Shown here: in pieces, positions 35,251-44,349 of the stretch
Numbering within the stretch: the first letter of the stretch is position 1
Layout of the letters: each line of letters opens with the position of its first letter
Assembly: GCA_016213135.1 (NCBI GenBank)
Contig: JACRBQ010000079.1
Location: forward strand, 19,058-83,057
DNA: 64,000 nt
Source of the DNA: Chloroflexota bacterium
GTDB lineage: Bacteria; Chloroflexota; Anaerolineae; Anaerolineales; VGOW01
Reading direction: 5' to 3'
Translations under genes and position numbers: made by a program
Notes under the pieces: generated by a model
What the model was told of the DNA's origin: nothing
Database searches by the model: none
What the model saw: the letters and a program-made list of their open reading frames with translations, nothing else

Positions 35251-36003
35251 TTCTTGCTCCATTGCCCACAGGGCCACCAGCGCCACTACGCCCAGCAGGG
35301 CCATCACCGCGTCGGTCACGGTGTCCAGCCGCAAGCCCAGCATCGGCGGTATGTCGTCGCCGCGCACAAAGCTCACCGCCAGCGACACCACGGCAATGAG
35401 CGCCGCCGCCGCGGCAAAGCGAAACCCGCACGGCCATTGGCGATCTCTCTGCGAAAACAAATACCCGAACGCAATTGCGCTCAGGCCCAGCCCGATGATC
35501 TGCGTGGGCCAGCGCGGCAGCACCACGCCGTACAGGTCGGGCCAGTTCACGGCAAACGGCAGTGTGCCCGGCGGCACGGCGGCCCCGGCGGCGCACCCGG
35601 CGGCGGCGCACCCGCCCCAGCCCAGCGCGGCCAGCGCCAACGCGGGCAGGGCCAATTCGTCCAGCATCAGCAGGGCGGGTTCACGTTTGGGAATGGCATA
35701 CGTCAGCAACCCGGTTGCGCCGCCGAGCAATGCGCCCGGCCAGGCGTAGCCGCCATCCCACAACCGCAAAATCTCGGCCATATGGCTCTGAAAATACACC
35801 CAGTTGCCCAGCGCAAACGCCAGCCGCCCGCCGATGAACGCGCCCGCCGCGGCGCACAACCCGGCATCCAGCCAGCGGCCCGGCTCGCGCCCGTGCGCCG
35901 GAGCGCGCCGCCAAAGCCAGATTAGCGCGGCGACCATCCCTGCATCAATGAGAAGGGTGTACGTATGAATGGTGAGCGGCCCAATCGCCAGCGTAGGGAG
36001 CAT
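35233..36003 (-). CDS. Prolipoprotein diacylglyceryl transferase-like membrane protein
   Basis: 256 residues from the ATG at 36003. About seven spans. The start LAIGPLTIHTYTLLIDAGM and the segment GGRLAFALGNWVYFQSHMAEILRLWDGGYAWPGALLGG follow the Lgt pattern. The normally conserved RxGNFxNxE region is reduced to GGCAAAGCAAGAAVPP, lacking key polar residues, so activity is uncertain. The last residues come from a heptamer array. TATGAT seven nt upstream suggests a leaderless transcript. Lipoproteins are encoded next to it and elsewhere in the window. Confidence 0.78.
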   Translation of the reverse strand: MLPTLAIGPLTIHTYTLLIDAGMVAALIWLWRRAPAHGREPGRWLDAGLCAAAGAFIGGRLAFALGNWVYFQSHMAEILRLWDGGYAWPGALLGGATGLLTYAIPKREPALLMLDELALPALALAALGWGGCAAAGCAAGAAVPPGTLPFAVNWPDLYGVVLPRWPTQIIGLGLSAIAFGYLFSQRDRQWPCGFRFAAAAALIAVVSLAVSFVRGDDIPPMLGLRLDTVTDAVMALLGVVALVALWAMEQEKKAEG

Positions 36004-36010
36004 GGCCGTA

Positions 36011-36023
36011 ATCATACTATAAT
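36011..36023. promoter_or_regulatory. Overlapping divergent -10 boxes
   Basis: TATAAT on the plus strand (36018-36023, 11 nt before the lipoprotein ATG) abuts TATGAT on the minus strand (36011-36016, seven nt before the Lgt-like ATG). The two promoters must compete. Confidence 0.55.
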
Positions 36024-36034
36024 CATCGCGGGTT

Positions 36035-36643
36035 ATGAACAAAGTCCATCGCCATCTGCTTGTCCTCCTGCCCGCGCTGCTCGCCGCGTGCCTCCCCGGC
36101 CCGGCGCCGGCCACCGGCGGAGCGCCCACGCCGCCGCCCGTCACGGCTGCTGTGAGTCAACCGGCCACGCCGCTCCCCGGCGGAACGGTGATGCCCACCG
36201 ATACCGCGCTCATCGAACTGGCCCCGCCCACAGCCACCTTTGGCTCGGCGGCGTCACCGCAGGGGCAGGGCACGGCTGCGGCCAGCCCCGCCGGCACGCC
36301 TACCAGCACCCCGCTTCCCGGCGGGCCGATGGTGTTTGGCAAGGTGCAATTCATCTCCGCCGTGCGCGATCCTACTCGCGCTCCCAATGGCTCCATCGCC
36401 ACCCTGACGGTGGAGTTTTCCGGCAGCCGCCCGCCCTACGAAGTGCGGCACGATGGCGTGGTGGTCTTGGCCGCCTCCAACGGCGATGGTACGTTTGAAC
36501 GGGATGGGCTGATATATACTTTCATCCACTTCAACATCAACAAAGCGTGCGGCGGCAACATCGTCGGAACCGTGAGCGTCACCGGCGGCGACAACCAAAC
36601 CGTGACCCACGACTACTACATTGCCGACGCGCCCTGCACGTAA
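36035..36643 (+). CDS. Secreted lipoprotein of unknown function
   Basis: 202 residues. Signal peptide MNKVHRHLLVLLPALLAAC with a lipobox (LLAAC) and the lipidated cysteine at residue 19. A long Pro/Thr/Ala linker (about 20-100) leads to a small beta-rich domain (KVQFISAVRDPTRAPNGSIATLTVEF to HDYYIADAPC) with two cysteines near the end that may form a disulfide. No enzyme motif. Divergent from the Lgt-like gene and just upstream of a cell-wall-type serine hydrolase, so an envelope role is likely. Confidence 0.8.
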   Translation: MNKVHRHLLVLLPALLAACLPGPAPATGGAPTPPPVTAAVSQPATPLPGGTVMPTDTALIELAPPTATFGSAASPQGQGTAAASPAGTPTSTPLPGGPMVFGKVQFISAVRDPTRAPNGSIATLTVEFSGSRPPYEVRHDGVVVLAASNGDGTFERDGLIYTFIHFNINKACGGNIVGTVSVTGGDNQTVTHDYYIADAPCT

Positions 36644-36657
36644 AGCCAACCTGCCCT

Positions 36658-38199
36658 ATGCGAATTGACCGTCGACTCACCAGCGGCCCCCCACCCGTGC
36701 GCCCGCGTCGCCCCCCGGTCCGTTTGCCGCTCGGCGGCTTTGGCCTGTGGCTTGCCCTCTCGGGCGCAAGCCTCGCCGCCGCCCTGTTGGTGCTGACGCT
36801 GCACGTTGTGTTGTTTGCCACGGGCCGCGCCGGCCTGCCTCGCGGGCTGGTGGTGGCCGGCGTGCCCGTGGGCGGCCTCAGCCGCGCCGAGGCCGAGCGC
36901 CGGTTGGATCGCGCTTATGGCTCGCCGGTAACCCTCGACTACGGCGGCAGCCCCATTCAACTCGACCCGGCACAGCTCAATTTTTATTTGGATAAAGACG
37001 GCATGATGGCGGCGGTGACCGACTCGCCGTCCACCGGATCGGCGCTGGCCGCCTTTTGGGATTATCTGTGGGGGCGCGTGCCACTGCCCCCGGCCCCGGT
37101 GCCATTGCAGGCCAATTACGACCAATCGCGGCTGGACGCTTTTGTGGCCGATGTGGCGGCCCGCTACGACGACCCCGGCACGCCCGCCCGCGCCGACCCC
37201 GACACCCTCAGCTTCATCCCCGGCTCCGCCGGATACAAATTGAATCGGGACGCGGCTTACGCGCAGATCAACACCGCCCTGCGCTCGCCCACGCAGCGAT
37301 CGGTGACGCTCACCATCAACCACTTCGAGCAAGCGCCGCCCACCTACGACACACTGGCCGACCTCCTGCGGACCGACGTGCAGTTGTTCCAGTTCGGCGG
37401 CACGGTCAGCATTTTCGTAGCCGACCTGCGCAGCGGCGATACGATCAATATGGCGCTGCGCGACGGCCGGCCCGTGGACGTGGGGCAGGGCATTTCGTAT
37501 TCGGGCATGAGCACCATCAAAATCCCGGTGATGGTCACCTTCTTCCGCTATCAGGATGGCCCGCCCACGCCCGACGAGCAACTGCTGCTCGACGGCATCT
37601 TTGGCGAGTCGGCCAACGCCTACACCGATCTGCTGTTAGGCATTATGGGGCAGGGCAGCGGACTTATCGGCACGAACCTCGTCAGCGACACCATGGCCGA
37701 ACTGGGGTTGCCCAACACTTACCTGGCCGGGCTGCTCGACACGCTGGGAGCCATCACCACCCCGCGCAACACCCCCGGCAACACCCGCGCCGACATTGAC
37801 CTCAGCCCCGACCGCTACAACCAGACTGCCGCGCCCGACATGGGCAAGCTGCTGGTGATGATCTACGATTGCTCGCAAGGCGGCGGCAAGCTCATGGAAA
37901 CCCTCCCCGGCCAATTCACCGCCGAGGAATGCCAGAAGATGATTGACCTGCTGAAAGAAAACGCCGTGGGGCCGATCTTCATCGCCGGCGGCTCGCCGGG
38001 GGCGGTGGTGGCTCACAAGCACGGCTGGGATTTGCTGCCGCTGAACAACGTGGGCGATGCCGCGCTGGTATTCTCGCAGGGCGGCGACTACGCCATGACG
38101 GTGTACATCCACCGCGACGACCCCGTTCCCTTCGACGAGGCCAACCGGCTCATCATCTCACTGGCGACGGGGGTGTTTAACTACTACAATAGGAAGTGA
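36658..38199 (+). CDS. Membrane-anchored beta-lactamase-fold serine hydrolase with PG-binding-4-like domain
   Basis: 513 residues from the ATG at 36658. One N-terminal membrane helix (about 20-45), then a domain of the VanW-associated/peptidoglycan-binding type (GLVVAGVPVGGLSRAEAERRL). A class-A beta-lactamase-like domain has SxxK in GMSTIKIPVM, an SxN-like ESANAYTDLLL and KHG in AHKHGWDL in place of KTG. It is probably a wall-linked peptidase or esterase rather than an antibiotic-resistance enzyme. Its TGA shares one base with the ATG of the next gene. Confidence 0.82.
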   Translation: MRIDRRLTSGPPPVRPRRPPVRLPLGGFGLWLALSGASLAAALLVLTLHVVLFATGRAGLPRGLVVAGVPVGGLSRAEAERRLDRAYGSPVTLDYGGSPIQLDPAQLNFYLDKDGMMAAVTDSPSTGSALAAFWDYLWGRVPLPPAPVPLQANYDQSRLDAFVADVAARYDDPGTPARADPDTLSFIPGSAGYKLNRDAAYAQINTALRSPTQRSVTLTINHFEQAPPTYDTLADLLRTDVQLFQFGGTVSIFVADLRSGDTINMALRDGRPVDVGQGISYSGMSTIKIPVMVTFFRYQDGPPTPDEQLLLDGIFGESANAYTDLLLGIMGQGSGLIGTNLVSDTMAELGLPNTYLAGLLDTLGAITTPRNTPGNTRADIDLSPDRYNQTAAPDMGKLLVMIYDCSQGGGKLMETLPGQFTAEECQKMIDLLKENAVGPIFIAGGSPGAVVAHKHGWDLLPLNNVGDAALVFSQGGDYAMTVYIHRDDPVPFDEANRLIISLATGVFNYYNRK

Positions 38200-39146
38200 T
38201 GAAAACAACCATTCTCGAACATCGCCCTCATCTACCCAAACCCTTCTACAAACAGAAGTTTGGCGCTGCTTACCTTGGCGATAGCCTTGCGCTTATGCAA
38301 AAGCTCAAAGCAGACTCGATAAATCTGATCCTGACATCCCCGCCCTTCGCTCTTACACGTAAGAAGGAGTATGGGAATGCGAGCGAGGATGAATATGTTG
38401 AATGGTTCTTGCCATTTGCTAGAGAGTTCCGAAGATTGTTGAAAGCCGACGGTTCATTAGTTATTGACCTGGGGGGAGCTTATCTGCCGGGTGTGCCTGT
38501 TCGCAGCATATACCAATTTGAATTGCTGGTCAGATTGTGCAAGGAACTCGACTTCTTCCTCGCGCAGGAGTTTTATCATTACAACCCCGCCCGCTTGCCT
38601 AGCCCCGCCGAATGGGTAACAGTACGGCGGATCCGCACTAAAGATGCAGTCAATGTTGTGTGGTGGTTATCTAAGACTGAATTTCCTAAAGCAGACAATC
38701 GCAATGTTCTCGTAGAATACAGCGATAGCATGAAGAAGCTTCTGAAAAATGGCTATAAGCCGGCGCTTCGACCGAGTGGTCATGATATCTCGAATAGATT
38801 TAGCAAAGATAATGACGGCGCAATACCGCCCAACCTCCTCTCTTTGGCCAATACGGAGTCTAACAGCGTTTATCTTCGACGATGCAAAGAAGCTAATGTC
38901 AAACCACACCCTGCGCGCTTCCCGCCAGCCTTCGCTAAATTCTTCATAGAGTTTCTTACAGACAAGGACGATCTTGTACTGGATCCTTTTGCAGGCTCTA
39001 ATACAACAGGATATATTGCTGAACGTCTCGGGCGGCAGTGGGTGGCCTTTGAGATTGAGAAGAGCTACCTAGAAGGCAGCCTCTACCGATTTGAAGCAGA
39101 CGACGATCTATTCTCAATCTTGAGGGAAAATGACAAGGTTAAGTAA
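38199..39146 (+). CDS. DNA methyltransferase (beta-class, N4-cytosine/N6-adenine)
   Basis: 315 residues from the ATG at 38199. A GTG one codon earlier is also possible. Catalytic motif IV ILTSPPF near residue 45 precedes the AdoMet-binding motif DPFAGSNTTGYIAERLGR near 262, the beta-class order. TSPPF is typical of N4-cytosine enzymes. Base composition is clearly more A+T-rich than the flanks, with different codon use, suggesting horizontal transfer. The downstream gene overlaps its 3' end by 17 nt and is the likely cognate endonuclease. Confidence 0.93.
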   Translation: MKTTILEHRPHLPKPFYKQKFGAAYLGDSLALMQKLKADSINLILTSPPFALTRKKEYGNASEDEYVEWFLPFAREFRRLLKADGSLVIDLGGAYLPGVPVRSIYQFELLVRLCKELDFFLAQEFYHYNPARLPSPAEWVTVRRIRTKDAVNVVWWLSKTEFPKADNRNVLVEYSDSMKKLLKNGYKPALRPSGHDISNRFSKDNDGAIPPNLLSLANTESNSVYLRRCKEANVKPHPARFPPAFAKFFIEFLTDKDDLVLDPFAGSNTTGYIAERLGRQWVAFEIEKSYLEGSLYRFEADDDLFSILRENDKVK

Positions 39147-39696
39147 GCCCGATCTGCTACATACCGTTACGTCGGCTATTGCGGAATGCGGCTGGCATGT
39201 GTTGTTTATGGATAACCGGCATCCATTCCGGCTACAGGCTTATAGCGGAGATGCAAGCATACCGGTCCGGATATACATCTGGAATATCACGCACGGCGGA
39301 GGAAGGGCACGCCCTGCTCATGAGTATCGAATTCAAATCACTGGGGTCAGTCGGTTTGAGCCGGAACCCAACGGCAAAACACTCATACTCGGGTGGTGGG
39401 ACGAAGCCGGGGTGTTCGCCGGGTTCGACTTCAATAAGCATAGAGGAATGCTTGGGGCTTCGCCCTCTCTTCAAATTCATAAGGAATGCCTGCAACTGGT
39501 GACTTTCGACAAAACTTACGTGGTAGAAGTCAACGAAGAAGAAATGCGCCGTTTGGCCGATGCGGACCGCATTGGCGGGCTAGACAAATTTCGCAAGGGC
39601 CTCAGGCCGTTGATATTGCTGCCCCCTGCTATTGCCGACAGGCCGCACGTGGAATTCGTAACCTCCGCCAATCAAATTCGGGGCTGGCGGTTGTAA
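39130..39696 (+). CDS. Probable restriction endonuclease or methylase-associated protein
   Basis: 188 residues. The central part reads RIYIWNITHGGGRARPAHEYRIQITG and LILGWWDEAGVFAGFDFNKHRG. It resembles small domains found next to N4-cytosine methyltransferases (methylase-associated X1 type, from memory). A canonical PD-(D/E)xK site is not obvious. The start overlaps the methyltransferase gene, and both share unusual A+T content, so they form a restriction-modification pair or a related defence unit. The recognition sequence is unknown. Confidence 0.7.
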   Translation: MTRLSKPDLLHTVTSAIAECGWHVLFMDNRHPFRLQAYSGDASIPVRIYIWNITHGGGRARPAHEYRIQITGVSRFEPEPNGKTLILGWWDEAGVFAGFDFNKHRGMLGASPSLQIHKECLQLVTFDKTYVVEVNEEEMRRLADADRIGGLDKFRKGLRPLILLPPAIADRPHVEFVTSANQIRGWRL

Positions 39697-39764
39697 ATCG
39701 ACATACGAGCGAAACCTTATCAGTTGCGCTTGGCTCGCAGTGCCTACACTATTGGCTAACCGTT

Positions 39765-40460
39765 TTATGTCGCGGGATCAATCACCTCTCTCATCTGCCA
39801 CGTGACCCACAGTGCATTGGGGTAGGCAAACCCCAGAAAGGCAGCAGCGCCGTAACCCAAAAAGGTGAGCGTAGGCAGGCCAAACGCCAGCGCGGTGAAC
39901 ACGATGCCGAGCGCCAGGTTGACCAGCGTGTACAGCCACAGGCGCGGCAGGTAGTCGGCGCGGGTGTGGGCGCGACGGGCGAGCCAGCCCAGGCTGGCGA
40001 GGTAAGCGGCGCAGGCATAGAAATTCCCGGCCCCCAGCAGTTTACCGGCCACCTCCGGTACATGGACTCCGGCCCACAGGTTCACTTCCCAAATGGGCCA
40101 CAGCATGCCCACGCCGTCGAACCACGTCAACACATCCACTGCCGTATGCAGCAGGGCAACGCCCAGCGCCAGCCCCGCGCCAAAGGTGCGCAGCCCCTCG
40201 CCGCCCCGCACCCACGAGGCGGCATGGCAGGCAGCCCACAGCGCCAGCGCAAAAAACAGCGAATGGGTGAACGTGCGATGGAAGAGGCGGTCGGCAGTGG
40301 CGGGGTCCATGCCACAGGCCACAACGGCAAAGGCCTGCGCGTACAGGTCGGCATCGGGGATGAGACTGCCGAAGGCCAGCCCCAGGGCAAACCAGCGGCG
40401 GGTGGAAAATGTTTTGCGCGTGGCAACGGCCAGCAGAGCGTGCAATCCGGGTTGAGCCAT
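39765..40460 (-). CDS. YdjM/LexA-regulated-type membrane-bound metal-dependent hydrolase
   Basis: 231 residues with five or six membrane helices. Histidine and acidic signatures of the family: GSLIPDADLYAQ, HRTFTHSLFFALALW and LLHTAVDVLTWFDG. Members are thought to be zinc-dependent hydrolases acting on lipids or membrane molecules, with little experimental evidence. No regulator is adjacent. The gene is divergent from the VanZ-like gene with a very short gap, so promoters may overlap. Confidence 0.85.
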   Translation of the reverse strand: MAQPGLHALLAVATRKTFSTRRWFALGLAFGSLIPDADLYAQAFAVVACGMDPATADRLFHRTFTHSLFFALALWAACHAASWVRGGEGLRTFGAGLALGVALLHTAVDVLTWFDGVGMLWPIWEVNLWAGVHVPEVAGKLLGAGNFYACAAYLASLGWLARRAHTRADYLPRLWLYTLVNLALGIVFTALAFGLPTLTFLGYGAAAFLGFAYPNALWVTWQMREVIDPAT

Positions 40461-40498
40461 GGCGGGAGTCTCCTCGTTGCTCCGAAGGCGAATCGTCG

Positions 40499-41056
40499 AT
40501 GAGCCAGGCTGAATCCCGCTCGCGGCGCATCGCGCCGGTGTGGCGCATCGTCGTCACGGGAGCGGTGGTGCTCTCGGAATACTTCTCGTTGCCCTACAGC
40601 CGGAGCGCGGTGAACTATCTGCAAAGCCGACACTGGCTGGTGTCTGCCGTGCTGCTGACCGACCTGATCGTGGCCGCCGGGCTTGCCTGGCTCACTGTAT
40701 TCTATTTGAAAATCCGCAGCGGCGCAGCTTATGCACTGTTGGGCGCCGTGGCGCTGGTGTTCGGCCTGTTGGCGCGCGGCCTCAAAGCGCCGGAGGAAGT
40801 GACGCATTTCATCCAATGGGGCGTGGTAGCCATGTTGGTGTCGTTTTCAGTGGAGCCTTTCATGAGTGCGCTGCGGCCGCTGGTTGCCTGGGCAACCGTT
40901 GTGTCGTTTGCGTTGGGCGCGCTGGACGAGATCGTCCAACTTTTTTTGCCCAACCGTTATTTTCAGTGGCGGGATGTGGGCATGAATGTGATCGGGGCGG
41001 CGCTGGGGCTGGCGGTGTACTTTACCTTGCGGGCTTATCGTAACAGGGCGAACTAA
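40499..41056 (+). CDS. VanZ-like membrane protein
   Basis: 185 residues from the ATG at 40499. Four or five membrane helices. The VanZ-family signature is LGALDEIVQLFLPNRYFQWRDVGMNVIGAALG, where the acidic residues follow a helix. VanZ proteins are linked to low-level teicoplanin resistance, but most environmental members have no known role. An upstream in-frame extension overlaps the divergent gene and is unlikely. A strong hairpin follows the stop. Confidence 0.85.
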   Translation: MSQAESRSRRIAPVWRIVVTGAVVLSEYFSLPYSRSAVNYLQSRHWLVSAVLLTDLIVAAGLAWLTVFYLKIRSGAAYALLGAVALVFGLLARGLKAPEEVTHFIQWGVVAMLVSFSVEPFMSALRPLVAWATVVSFALGALDEIVQLFLPNRYFQWRDVGMNVIGAALGLAVYFTLRAYRNRAN

Positions 41057-41060
41057 CGAA

Positions 41061-41093
41061 AACGCGGCCGGGATCTCTGATCCCAGCCGCGTT
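41061..41093. terminator. Bidirectional hairpin terminator between the VanZ-like gene and dnaK
   Basis: A 14-bp stem (AACGGGGC-type arms: AACGCGGC and GGGATC with GATCCC and GCCGCGTT, one mismatch) around a TCT loop between two convergent genes. Confidence 0.7.
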
Positions 41094-41115
41094 GTGAGTC
41101 GCGTGTCGCTGCGTC

Positions 41116-43020
41116 TTACGCTTCGGTAAACTCCCCTTCCACCACGTCGCCGTCGCCGTTGCCCGCGCCGCGCTCGGTCGCGCCGCCGTTGCCGCCCGAC
41201 TGTGTTCCACTCGCTCCGCTCGCGTACATCTGCTGGTTGAGCGCATAAGTGGCTTGCTGCAACTGCTCGCTCAGGTTGCGGATGTGTTGCAGGTCCTCGC
41301 CCTTGAGGGCCTCGCGCAGATCGGCGATTTGCTTTTCGATGCGCTGGCGGTCGTGGCCGGGCACTTTGTCGCCCAGGTCGCGCAGCGCCTTCTCGGCGGT
41401 GTAGGCCAGCGTGTCGCCATTGTTGCGGGCCTCCACCAGCTCCCGGCGCCTGCGGTCTTCGGCCTCGTTCTTCTTGGCTTCGTTCACCATCCGCTCGATG
41501 TCGCTCTTGTTCAGGTTGGTGCTGGCGGTGATGGTGATCTTCTGCTCGCGGCCGGTGGCCTTGTCGCGGGCGCTCACGTTCAGGATGCCGTTGGCGTCAA
41601 TGTCGTAAGTCACCTCCACCTGCGGCAAGCCGCGCGGCGCGGGCGGCAGGCCTTCCAGCCGGAACTTGCCCAGGGTCATGTTGTCGGCAGCCATGGGGCG
41701 CTCACCCTGCATAATGTGAATGTCCACCGCCGTCTGGCCGTCTTCGGCGGTCGAGAACGTCTGGCTCTTCTTAACCGGGATGGTGGTATTGCGCTCGATG
41801 AGCGCGGTGGCCACGCCACCCAGCGTTTCGATGCTGAGGGTAAGCGGGGTCACGTCCAACAACAGCACGTCGCGCACTTCGCCGCCCAGCACCCCGGCCT
41901 GAATGGCCGCCCCCACGGCCACCACCTCGTCCGGGTTCACGCCCTTGTGCGGCTCTTTGCCGCTCGAAAGCTGGCGCACCAGTTCCTGCGTCATGGGCAT
42001 GCGCGTCGAGCCGCCCACCAGCACCACGTTATTGATCTGGCCGGCGGTGAGGCCGGCGTCTTTGAGCGCCTGTTCAAACGGCCTGCGGCAGCGGTTCAGC
42101 AAATCCACCGTGAGCTGCTCGAACTTGGCGCGGCTGAGGCGCAAGATGAGATGCTTGGGGCCGTTGGCATCGGCGGTAATGAACGGCAGGTTGACCTCCG
42201 TCTCCATCACCGACGACAGCTCGATCTTGGCCTTCTCTGCCGCCTCGCGCAGGCGTTGCAGGGCCTGCCGATCCTTGCGCAGGTCAATGCCTTCCAGCCT
42301 TTGGAACTCGTCGGCCAGCCACGTCACCACGCACTGATCCCAGTCGTCGCCGCCGAGGTGCGTATCGCCGTTGGTGGATTTCACCTCCACCACGCCGTCG
42401 CCCACTTCCAGCACGCTCACGTCGAACGTGCCGCCGCCCAGATCGAACACGAGAATCGTCTCGTTCTTCTTTTTGTCCAACCCGTAGGCCAGCGCCGCCG
42501 CCGTCGGCTCGTTGATGATGCGCAGGACTTCCAACCCGGCGATACGGCCCGCATCTTTGGTGGCCTGCCGTTGTGAGTCGTTGAAGTACGCCGGCACGGT
42601 AATGACCGCCTGCGTCACCGGCTCGCCCAGATACGCTTCGGCGTCGCTCTTCAGCTTCCCGAGGATCATTGCCGCGATCTCCTGCGGCGTGTAAGTCTTG
42701 CCGGTCTGCGGCAGGCGCACGCGCGCATCGCCGCCGGGGCCGTTCACCACTTCGTAGCTCACCATCTTGCGCTCGGCGGCCACTTCGTCGAAGCGCCGCC
42801 CCACAAAGCGTTTAATGGAATAGACGGTGTTTTCCGAATTGACGACCGCCTGCCGCTTGGCCGTGAAGCCCGTCACGCGCTCGCCGTTCTTGTTGAAGGC
42901 GATCACCGAAGGCAGGAGGCGCTGCCCTTCGCTGGTGCTGATCACGGCGGGGTCGCCGCCTTCCATCACGGCAACAACCGAGTTGGTTGTGCCGAGGTCA
43001 ATGCCGATTATTTTGCTCAT
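41116..43020 (-). CDS. dnaK: Chaperone DnaK (Hsp70)
   Basis: 634 residues, complete. Nucleotide-binding domain with [54 protein letters not shown] and [14 protein letters not shown]. The interdomain linker is [17 protein letters not shown] substrate-binding domain and helical lid follow, ending in a Gly-rich tail with the acidic VVEGEFTEA. It folds and refolds proteins with ATP together with DnaJ and GrpE, neither of which is adjacent. The GGAGGA five nt before the ATG is strong. No CIRCE operator was found upstream, so heat-shock control may be of another type. Confidence 0.98.
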   Translation of the reverse strand: MSKIIGIDLGTTNSVVAVMEGGDPAVISTSEGQRLLPSVIAFNKNGERVTGFTAKRQAVVNSENTVYSIKRFVGRRFDEVAAERKMVSYEVVNGPGGDARVRLPQTGKTYTPQEIAAMILGKLKSDAEAYLGEPVTQAVITVPAYFNDSQRQATKDAGRIAGLEVLRIINEPTAAALAYGLDKKKNETILVFDLGGGTFDVSVLEVGDGVVEVKSTNGDTHLGGDDWDQCVVTWLADEFQRLEGIDLRKDRQALQRLREAAEKAKIELSSVMETEVNLPFITADANGPKHLILRLSRAKFEQLTVDLLNRCRRPFEQALKDAGLTAGQINNVVLVGGSTRMPMTQELVRQLSSGKEPHKGVNPDEVVAVGAAIQAGVLGGEVRDVLLLDVTPLTLSIETLGGVATALIERNTTIPVKKSQTFSTAEDGQTAVDIHIMQGERPMAADNMTLGKFRLEGLPPAPRGLPQVEVTYDIDANGILNVSARDKATGREQKITITASTNLNKSDIERMVNEAKKNEAEDRRRRELVEARNNGDTLAYTAEKALRDLGDKVPGHDRQRIEKQIADLREALKGEDLQHIRNLSEQLQQATYALNQQMYASGASGTQSGGNGGATERGAGNGDGDVVEGEFTEA

Positions 43021-43344
43021 GGTTTCCTCCGCAATGAGTCATCAAACAGGCGGGTCGTGGCCATAATCGCCATCAGTCTGCTGTTTGAATTATTCTCATG
43101 CTATTGCCATAAGGGTACGCGGAGTCGGTTTGATCGGTGTTAGTGGATTGTTGGAAAAATATAAGCGGCCGCGTGTGGCAGCGCGTTGCACGCGCGATTT
43201 GCGCCAGTTCCACGCCCCGTCGCGGTTGCAAACCGCTCCCACTTTGGCGCGCAGGCGACTTTGGGAAGGCCCTCCCACCGTGGCCGTGTGAGATCGCTGC
43301 CGCGCCGCCCTCCGTTATGATAGAATGTCACGACGGAGTCATTC
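43021..43344. other. Divergent intergenic region between dnaK and moaA
   Basis: About 320 nt with no convincing gene. The dnaK side holds its ribosome site and A+T-rich stretches (AGAATAATTC on the minus strand). The moaA side holds TATGAT at about 43316 and GGAG before the ATG. The middle is ordinary G+C-rich sequence with no clear palindrome. Confidence 0.6.
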
Positions 43345-44346
43345 ATGCTTCTCGACACACTCGACCGCCCCCTGCGCGACCTGCGAATTTCGGTCACCGA
43401 CCGCTGCCACTTCCGCTGCGTCTACTGCATGCCCAAGGAGGTCTTCGGCGGCGACTTTCAGTTCCTCGACCGCAAGGAACTGCTCACCTTTGAGGAGATC
43501 ACACGTCTGGCCTGCGTGTTTGTGGCGCAGGGCGTGCAAAAGATTCGCGTCACCGGCGGCGAGCCGCTGGTGCGCCGCGACCTCGAACGCCTCATCGCCA
43601 TGCTTTCGCCAATCCCCGGCGTGGACCTCACTTTGACTACCAACGGTTCACTGCTCGCCAAAAAGGCGCGGGCGCTCAAAGAGGCCGGATTGCAGCGTGT
43701 CACCGTGAGTCTGGACTCGCTGGACGATGCGGTGTTCAAAGCGATGAACGATGTGGACTTTCCGGTGGCGAAGGTATTGGAGGGGATCGAGGCCGCCGCC
43801 TCCGTGGGGCTGGCGCCCGTCAAAATCAACATGGTCGTCAAGCGCGGGATGAACGAGCACAGCATTGTGCCCATGGCCCGTCGCTTCAAAGGCACAGGCC
43901 ACATTCTGCGATTCATCGAATATATGGACGTGGGGCACACCAACGGCTGGCGGCTGGACGACGTGGTTCCGGCGGCGGAGATCATCGCCACGCTCGATGC
44001 CGCATTGCCGCTTGAGCCGCTGGACCCGAACTATCGCGGCGAGGTGGCCAACCGCTGGCGCTATCGCGACGGCTCGGGCGAGGTGGGGGTGATTGCCTCG
44101 GTGACGCAGGCGTTTTGCCGCGACTGCACGCGCGCCCGGTTATCGGCGGAAGGCTCGCTCTATACCTGCCTGTTCGGAATCAAAGGGTTCGATTTGCGGG
44201 CGATGGTGCGCGGCGGGGCCTCGGACGCGGAGATTGCCCAGGCTGTTGGCCGCGTGTGGCGCGTGCGCTCCGACCGCTACTCCGAGATCCGCTCCGAAGC
44301 CACGGTGGGCCTGCCCAAAGTGGAAATGTCGCACATCGGGGGCTGA
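43345..44346 (+). CDS. moaA: GTP 3',8-cyclase, molybdenum cofactor biosynthesis protein A
   Basis: 333 residues. Radical-SAM cluster motif C21-x3-C25-x2-C28 ([12 protein letters not shown]), GGEPL-type segment [15 protein letters not shown], and the C-terminal second [4Fe-4S] ligands [19 protein letters not shown]. The terminal GG (SHIGG) matches the conserved diglycine. It turns GTP into the first pterin intermediate of molybdopterin. No other moa gene is nearby. The 3' 252 nt are duplicated at 46470-46721. Confidence 0.97.
   Translation: MLLDTLDRPLRDLRISVTDRCHFRCVYCMPKEVFGGDFQFLDRKELLTFEEITRLACVFVAQGVQKIRVTGGEPLVRRDLERLIAMLSPIPGVDLTLTTNGSLLAKKARALKEAGLQRVTVSLDSLDDAVFKAMNDVDFPVAKVLEGIEAAASVGLAPVKINMVVKRGMNEHSIVPMARRFKGTGHILRFIEYMDVGHTNGWRLDDVVPAAEIIATLDAALPLEPLDPNYRGEVANRWRYRDGSGEVGVIASVTQAFCRDCTRARLSAEGSLYTCLFGIKGFDLRAMVRGGASDAEIAQAVGRVWRVRSDRYSEIRSEATVGLPKVEMSHIGG
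44095..44346 (+). repeat. moaA 3' segment, donor copy of a 252-nt duplication
   Basis: It matches 46470-46721 with three mismatches by eye, in direct orientation, and both copies end at the TGA. Upstream of this segment the two copies differ much more. Confidence 0.9.
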
Positions 44347-44349
44347 TGG

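Noticed and set aside
41254-42576. 440-codon plus-strand frame opposite dnaK
   Set aside because: It is exactly antisense to conserved dnaK codons and lacks any domain.
43021-43344. CIRCE element or other heat-shock operator upstream of dnaK
   Set aside because: No TTAGCACTC-N9-GAGTGCTAA-like palindrome seen.
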